Source: Lineus longissimus (Eukaryota; Nemertea; Pilidiophora; Heteronemertea; Lineidae). From it: 64,000 bases of DNA. The notes beneath the pieces were generated by a model. It was not told where the DNA came from, ran no database searches, and saw nothing but the letters and a program-made list of their open reading frames with translations. Shown here in pieces: positions 57,901-64,000 of the stretch; position 1 is the first letter of the stretch; each line of letters starts with the position of its first letter. The translations under genes and the position numbers were made by a program. The stretch spans positions 13,782,437-13,846,436 of the forward strand of contig NC_088313.1 of assembly GCF_910592395.1 (NCBI RefSeq), written 5' to 3'.

Positions 57901-60669
57901 TTAATAAATGGTCCAAACTGCCTTCTACATGTAGTCAGGCCTCTGGCATTAAGCGATACGGGAGCGAGGCACAAGCCAAATCATAAACGGAGGGAGATGA
58001 CACGATATAAAAATAATTTCTTGCTTCTTTTAAACAGTCGTCGCTTTCGCATCCAGCTTGCCCAAATGTTGTCTTTTTTATTTCTAATAACTTCATTACT
58101 TTTATAACATGTTCATAATCAATCTGTGGCATCTACCGTAAATTTGCTAAAAGGCACATAAGAAAATCTCAACAATATTTTGGATACATCGATATGTACA
58201 TGTAATGACGTGACGTTGATGCGAAATGAAAGCGTTCAACATCAATTAATCTGCTTGTGTTCCGTTCTTGCTGTTCATCAAGCTTTGCTGGTGCTTATGG
58301 AATATTGTGATATCCACGCCATTTTAAACGTCCTAAATATGGTTTGGTCTATCTGAAATTAAAAAGACTAATGTCTTTATGTTCGTTCGTGACCAATATT
58401 ACAAAGGGCTAAATTAGGCGCTGTAAAATCAGCTTAACGAGTTGTTTATCGATTGGACTGGGAAGAAATGATGATCAAAGCCATATGGATCTTCTTTCTG
58501 AAATGTAATTGGATTGGCTGGTAGGCTGCTTCCAAAGTGTATTCCGGTTACGCACAATTTCCCAAAGGGAGACCAAGCTGCTATAGACTGATAACCCCTG
58601 CTGGAGATGATGGATTTTGGAGAGTGAAAGACAAAGCAGAAGCTTGGAGACTATAATCGAAAGGAGGCAGTTAGACCTTGGACATGCACAAAAAAGGCCA
58701 CCCAATAGAAAAGCAGAGTAAGTTCAACAGATTTTCCTACACTGGAGGTTCATTACTTTCATTGCTCCCTTACCTCGCACAGGCCGCGTCTGAATCACGG
58801 TCTATTGTGTTAAGCCCGCTCGCACCTGCGCCAAATTCTCATTATTCTGCTGTTTTATCTAAGGGTTTATCGGGTCAAACTTTGACAACACCGATCTCCA
58901 CGTAACAGCTTTTACGGCGGTCGATACAGGCCTAAACCGGCGAAGGCCAACAAACATGATGTTTATCAAGAAAAGAAAGGCGGCTTGCCGCTTTGTTGTT
59001 GCTTTTGGCGTTCGAAATTCATCCCACTGTGGTACTAGAAGGCGCAGCTGTGACAATTCGTCTTTGTGGAATCGGGCCTTTGGAGCATAACCAAGTTTAG
59101 CGGATTACTGTCACTATCAAGTGAAACGAGTTCTACGTAATTATACACGAATGTGACAATAGCTCTGATTTCGGGAAACTCAGAAATCTCAGCTACTAAT
59201 GTCTATATATAGTCATCATAGTTGGGCATGAAAAAAAATAAATATAATCCTTCTGTGGCCAATGTTGGAATATATTTAGCAAGATCTGCAGTACCCCTTA
59301 AGATGCATACGAATCATCAGCTTATATCCCGATATTAGCCGTCCATTCTACCTAATTTACCAATTACGAAAGACTGCAAGTCTAAATAATTCTGCTACGA
59401 ACTCCCCCCTACCCCCCGAGGTTTTCATTCGCACTTGATTGGAGAATAGCCTCTTCGCGAATGCTAGTCATGATTGTATTTCGTATCGCCATTTTGCCGA
59501 CTATGTCGTGGTGTGTGCGGATGTGATAGTGTGGCAAAACCTGCCTTTGGGGGTATGTCACATCCAGCCAAAGTCAAGACGTCATTAGGAACAACCACTG
59601 TGGGTATGTTTGGGAAAGATTCGATAAGAGGACTTCGAGGAGTGATTTCAACACGTTCATCGACTTTTCCTCGGGTTCCTTGGGGAGACAGAACAATTAG
59701 GGGATTATTCTTTCCAAATGTCTAGTACTCCCGACCAGGATTGCTTTGAACTCGTTTGAGGAGATTGTACGGTGTTTTGAACATTTCAACAGCGTTTATT
59801 AAAAAGACAACCATCGCAGAACCACGAAAGGTTCATGCCTTCACACCTTGAGTACAACTACACGCTTGCATATTCTCACTTTCGCCGTACAACTTTAACA
59901 CTGGCGTTGTCACAATTAAACCCGCTAAACCTTGCCTATCACTCTTTGTTTATGATGAATATAGAGCTCTCTAAACCCGCTAACTGGCCCCTTGCCTCTC
60001 TTTCTTATCGCATCTATACTTCCCTATAAATAACCAATATTGAAAGGGTTTCGGTCAATATCTTATACTTTGTTGCTGTCAGACATGGAGTCAGCCAACC
60101 ATGATAATATCGGTGATCCGTCAATCTTACCATGTTCCACAACCCACACAGCCGACTTCTAACCTGGTCGTTGCCGTGTTTACGGCAATTTTCATTCAAT
60201 AAGCCAACCAGGCATAACTATAAGGTTTCCAGTGGACGGGAGACCTGACATAGACCTACATTTTATCGAAATTATGATCAGTGGTTGCAGCTAGACCAAA
60301 TACCTGCTGTTGTTTGGCTACCGCTCGTCATAAGACGAGTCGGACCTTAAAGAAAGTGTCAGCACTACACGCCATGTACAGTCATGTTGGAATGAAATCT
60401 TGGGGAAAAAATTACCAAAAAAAACATGGCATGTATTTACTCTGACTTGTTGTTTTAACGAAAGTCTAATTTTTCAAACTTTTCGAAATTTACTAAAAAC
60501 ATCGAACTTTAAATCTGCAAATGTTCACTTCCTGATAAGAACTGTTCCATAAACTGGTCAATTCTTAGCCTGTACAAATAAATGAAAGTGTATTTTTATC
60601 TTGGAGATATTTATAGAAAATGGGATGGCCAAATGGTCAAATGAGGTCAGGAGGTCCTGATGGTGTCAT
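57901..60669. other. No supported gene
   Basis: Frames at 58,678-58,905 and 59,474-59,725 (plus) have some protein texture but no domain or paired splice sites. 59,900-60,010 has two diverged AACCCGCTAA(A/C)-containing blocks. Confidence 0.3.
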
Positions 60670-60915
60670 TTGTTGTTTGGGTTACTGAGAGTAGCATACG
60701 TACCAGAAGCAGCAGTGACACGCATTCCTCATTGCCTTAGTGATACATCTAGAGCAGAAGAAGTATCGATCCCGCTATCTGTTCATCTTCAGGAGCACTT
60801 ACTCACACCACAGCCCATCATGATCAGCGAGTGCATGAAGGATATTGGGCAGGCACTCTATTCAGCATCGATCGCCGGGGATTACGATGTGACGCAAATC
60901 ACTTTGCATGCCTGA
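60670..60915 (+). CDS. Uncharacterised open frame, 81 codons
   Basis: Reads YVPEAAVTRIPHCLSDTSRA, then PIMISECMKDIGQALYSASI and DYDVTQITLHA, with good codon texture and no recognised domain. The start is a TTG, so the true upstream limit is unknown; no good acceptor is seen. Its end runs into the duplicated block that follows, so it may be part of an old repeat. Confidence 0.25.
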   Translation: MLFGLLRVAYVPEAAVTRIPHCLSDTSRAEEVSIPLSVHLQEHLLTPQPIMISECMKDIGQALYSASIAGDYDVTQITLHA

Positions 60916-61390
60916 CCAAGCAACTGTTTCCATGTCCTTTGAGGGGGTTAATCATATGCTTGCGGTCGACTTGGCAGGACAAGGGAGGAAGTCTTATATG
61001 TCTCATAGTATCTCCTTCCGAGTGGCGGACAAGTCAGCGTACAAGGATTATCGACCTCTAGCACCAGAGCCTCGGGCAAAAAAACGAGAGTCGATGGTGC
61101 GTCCTGGCCAAGATTTAGAAAAGCCCTGCTTCTTAATTAGATACCATTAGGTGACGACAAATCTCGGAAACTTTCTATCGGAAATTCGCATAGTTCGCAA
61201 GGCGAAATCGACTTCGTATGCCTGACCATGCCACTGCTTCGTTGTCCTTAGGATGAATAACATGCTACGTTTGACACAATGCAGGATAAGGTAGCCGGCC
61301 TCATATGCCTCATGGTATCTCCATCTGAGAAGTGAAGCGGAAAGAATGGGCGCAAGGACGATCGACCTTTAGAGATACCAATACAATGAC
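60900..61390. repeat. Diverged tandem duplication, period ~311 bp
   Basis: TGCATGCCTGACCAAGCAAC, TATGTCTCATAGTATCTCC and GATTATCGACCTCTAG in the first copy correspond to CGTATGCCTGACCATGCCAC, TATGCCTCATGGTATCTCC and ACGATCGACCTTTAG in the second. The plus-strand frames in copy 1 are interrupted in copy 2. Confidence 0.7.
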
Positions 61391-62639
61391 CTCCTGAGAT
61401 TCAAGGCTTTTGATACCCCTACCCCGTATACAAAAAGTGCGAAACATCGAGAGGCGGAGTACATGTATATTGAAAACAACGGGAGCCAGGATGATACATT
61501 GAAGGTTCTCTCACATCACTGGCTAGCGTGACTTCAATTCTAGATCAATTTCAATGATAATTCAATTTGTTTACAAATATCGTCAGGGCGACGGACCGTC
61601 AAACGAACCCAGTGTCTAGACGCTTTATGAAAGCAATAAGTTGTTCCGGATGAGTTGGACAGTGACAACCGGACGAGGCGAGAAGCCATGCACATTTCGT
61701 CTTTTTATAACATATGTTATTATCCCTGCCAAAGAGAATGGGCAGTTGCCAACTACTCAGATATTGATCTGTTTTTGCCGAGAAAGACATGTTCCCACCC
61801 TGGGAATTTCGTGGCGGGTTTTTCGGCCAGGCGTTTTATGGCTTTATTGCAGGCTCCGTCGACCGCATTATATGAAGTGTATGTTTCCTTCCAAGGCTTC
61901 GCTAAACCATGTAACAACGTGGGTTCGCTACTAGTATTCGCTAGAACAGTGACTGACAGCCACTCTTACTTTAATGACTCAGAGTGCACCTGATCCGTAC
62001 GTTGACCGTAGCTAGTCCACATAACTTTCACATCAATCACTGTTAATCATAGCAATCAGTTATTCAGTCAATTGACCACGGCCACATTCCATTCTCTTTT
62101 CTGCGAATCCTCCCTTCGCATCTCTTTATTTTGTGTCCAATTGCGCCGAAGCCTCACACGACCAGTCTCCATAATGACCATGATGTGCCTACCCTGGACA
62201 AGGAAAGTCCTTTATAACTGCTGTGCACAGCCATCAGTGCTGAAATAAAGACAGCCAATCATTCAATCAGTGGATACCTATGACATTCTGCATTCTAAAA
62301 AATATATACTCTCTTCTTAGCTGGCCACAGTTCCCGCACTTGTGAGTCAAACTGCATCAAACCCGGGTGGACGAGACATTTTGACCAAATTCCGTATATG
62401 CTTCATCAGTAGCAAGAACCCGGCTAACACAACCTGCATATCAATAAAGCATTCTAGATCCTTTTGATGCCCATGTGACATTCCGATATTGAATTCCACG
62501 CGCAAGCCATTCACTTGTATGAAATGAAGCAATCAATTGCGTCTCGCCTTACGTTTTCTTTGTGTCCGCAAGATATATCGCGTAGGATATCGATAATAAG
62601 CAAAACATACTATAGTTTCTGTCCAGGTAGTGCCCCAGC
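61391..62639. other. No supported gene
   Basis: A plus-strand frame at 61,655-61,993 (112 codons, starting MDSDNRTRREAMHISSFYN) has moderate protein texture; another frame of similar length overlaps it. No domain or splice support. Confidence 0.3.
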
Positions 62640-62905
62640 TAGCAAAACAAATGGGAACCACATGGGTTTTACCTGGGCAAGCAGGGTCCCATCTGGCCCA
62701 CATGTAACCCATGTGGGACCAAGATGGTTTATCTCACATGGGATTTCACCATGTGGGGCCCATATGGGAAAGCCCATATGGGTTTTGAGTTATGGGCCCC
62801 ATGTGGGTTTGCGATGGTTAATATGGGGATCAATTGAGAATTGCAAGCCCAATGTATCCCATATGAACCCCATATCAATCCCACATCTGAGAATTTCCAA
62901 TTATA
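62640..62905. repeat. Cluster of CCCATATGGG/CCCATGTGGG palindromic words
   Basis: Dense occurrences of CACATGGG, CCCATGTGGG, CCCATATGGG and their variants over about 260 bp, starting near CCAGCTAGCAAAACAAATGG. The overlapping frames read Gly/Pro/His/Trp-rich products of the repeat (GPHVGLRWLIWG). The type resembles short palindromic interspersed repeats in other invertebrate genomes. Confidence 0.65.
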
Positions 62906-63850
62906 TTGTTTTAAAAATAAAGGGTTAACATGAGGCCCATTCAAGATTATGATAATGAAATATGTTTTATGAAATTTATGAGTAAAGCTGGCATTTTACA
63001 AAATTTGTTTGGCGCCAAAGCAAATCAAAATCGTCCCCATTGGCCTCCGAGTACATCGTGCGTCTCCAATGGAGCTGAAAGAGCTGATGGGGACGAGTAT
63101 TGTGGCCTCCTTGCACGCCATTGTCAGCCGCCATATTTGATTTTGTTCTTCACGCCAGGACTCAAAAGCAGAGAAACTTTCCCATAATTTCATTGATTAG
63201 AATAGTTTTTTGTTAGCCAGGTTAGTTGTGACTTTGTCTAGAGCACCAATCTTGATGTTTGTGTGCTTTATATACATTCTTTCAATACAATCCTGCAGAT
63301 TCTTCGATGTTTTTGTTGTGATATCCCGTTCGTTGTAGGCTGCTAGTGCTAGTGTAACTGTACATGCTACACTGTACATTTAACTGTGTACATTTATGTA
63401 CGTGAAAATACACTGTGCAGTGTGTCTTGCCTACCTGTTTTGCTGTTTTATCATGATCATGTATTGTAGGCCTATGTAGTGGTACTCGTAGCCTTGTTTT
63501 CATCCTGTTCAATCAATCTAGTGCTACTGCTATTTTCTTTTTGTCGTCATGAGTTGTTCAAACTCAAACTAAAGTCACGTTGGTCACGATGGAGGAAAAT
63601 CTTTTCCCTTAAGTTATTTTCTATTCTGAAATACTGTGTAATGTAACTTGAAGCAATTAAAACTTTGTCCATGCAACCCAAAAGTGGTGTGCGTTTCCAT
63701 TAGAATAAGATCACAAAAACAATGTCAATTATGAAATATAGCCAATACTCCTTTCATCTGTTGTCTGTCATACTACTTATTGATTGTCTTCTTGTCAGAA
63801 AACTATTGTGATGTACATAATACTGTTACACTATACTACTTTGGTTTCAG
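62906..63850. other. Probable intron upstream of the right-edge exon
   Basis: Contains ACTGTACAT-type short repeats near 63,355-63,420 and a pyrimidine-rich end before the acceptor at 63,850. Confidence 0.35.
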
Positions 63851-64000
63851 GAGGTGTTCGCAAACATGCCTATCAGAAGCAGGCAACAGACAAGGTCATC
63901 GCAGAGAAAATGTCAACATGGTTCACGAATGCGCGTGATCGAGGACTAGGAGGAAAACGTGCGGCGAGAGGATTGAAGTCGTCAATGAACAACAATTGCC
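63851..64000 (+). CDS. Candidate exon running off the right edge
   Basis: A splice acceptor (ACTACTTTGGTTTCAG) at 63,850 is followed by a frame open to the window edge: GVRKHAYQKQATDKVIAEKM, then STWFTNARDRGLGGKRAARG. It is basic and strongly protein-like; the other two frames have stops. The family is not recognised. Confidence 0.45.

Noticed and set aside
61641-61993. Two overlapping plus-strand frames near 100 codons
   Set aside because: Different frames of the same DNA, neither with a domain or splice sites.

Overview
The window looks like nuclear DNA of a multicellular animal, most likely a marine invertebrate (deuterostome or lophotrochozoan). It has no bacterial-style gene packing, rRNA, CRISPR array or operons. 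Instead there are short exon-like islands with eukaryotic splice signals, decayed non-LTR retrotransposons (L2/CR1-like and RTE-like), tRNA-derived SINEs, many inverted-repeat elements of the MITE type, several minisatellites and long trinucleotide microsatellites. The species cannot be named from sequence alone; the recurring TACATGTA words and the (GTC)n-headed tandem-core elements resemble repeats common in marine invertebrate genomes.

Layout. The left edge (1-438, minus strand) carries the best protein-coding evidence: a long open exon with a clean acceptor, encoding a Ser/Pro-rich stretch followed by an ankyrin-like segment that runs off the window. 1-12 kb is otherwise repeats: 47-bp and 44-bp tandem repeats, a tandem-core mobile element (3.5-4.5 kb), a SINE (5.2 kb), a frameshifted coding remnant (6.0-6.5 kb), a 96-bp minisatellite (8.2-8.8 kb) and a foldback element (10.1-10.4 kb). 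12-20 kb holds three exon candidates (13.8, 14.8 and 18.0 kb), nested palindromes (16.8 kb) and a 50-bp minisatellite (18.7-19.2 kb). 19.4-24.5 kb contains three LINE remnants. 24-34 kb has a 66-bp minisatellite, inverted-repeat elements, another SINE and a (GGT)n tract. 35.6-38.7 kb is a striking pair of nearly identical tandem-core elements lying head to tail. 38.8-64 kb is sparse: further foldback elements, a third L2-like remnant (45.7 kb), a SINE head (57.8 kb), a diverged duplication (60.7-61.4 kb) and a plus-strand exon candidate at the right edge (63,851-64,000).

Most of the window is therefore probably intronic or intergenic. The most interesting signals are in the repeats. The 302-bp core unit of the tandem-core element carries, in most copies, a perfect CTCF-like core and a spaced cluster of AGGTCA nuclear-receptor half-sites. 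A small palindromic element family is present six times. A SINE and an L2-like LINE share a 3' stem-loop. All exon calls are from reading frames and splice signals only and need transcript evidence.
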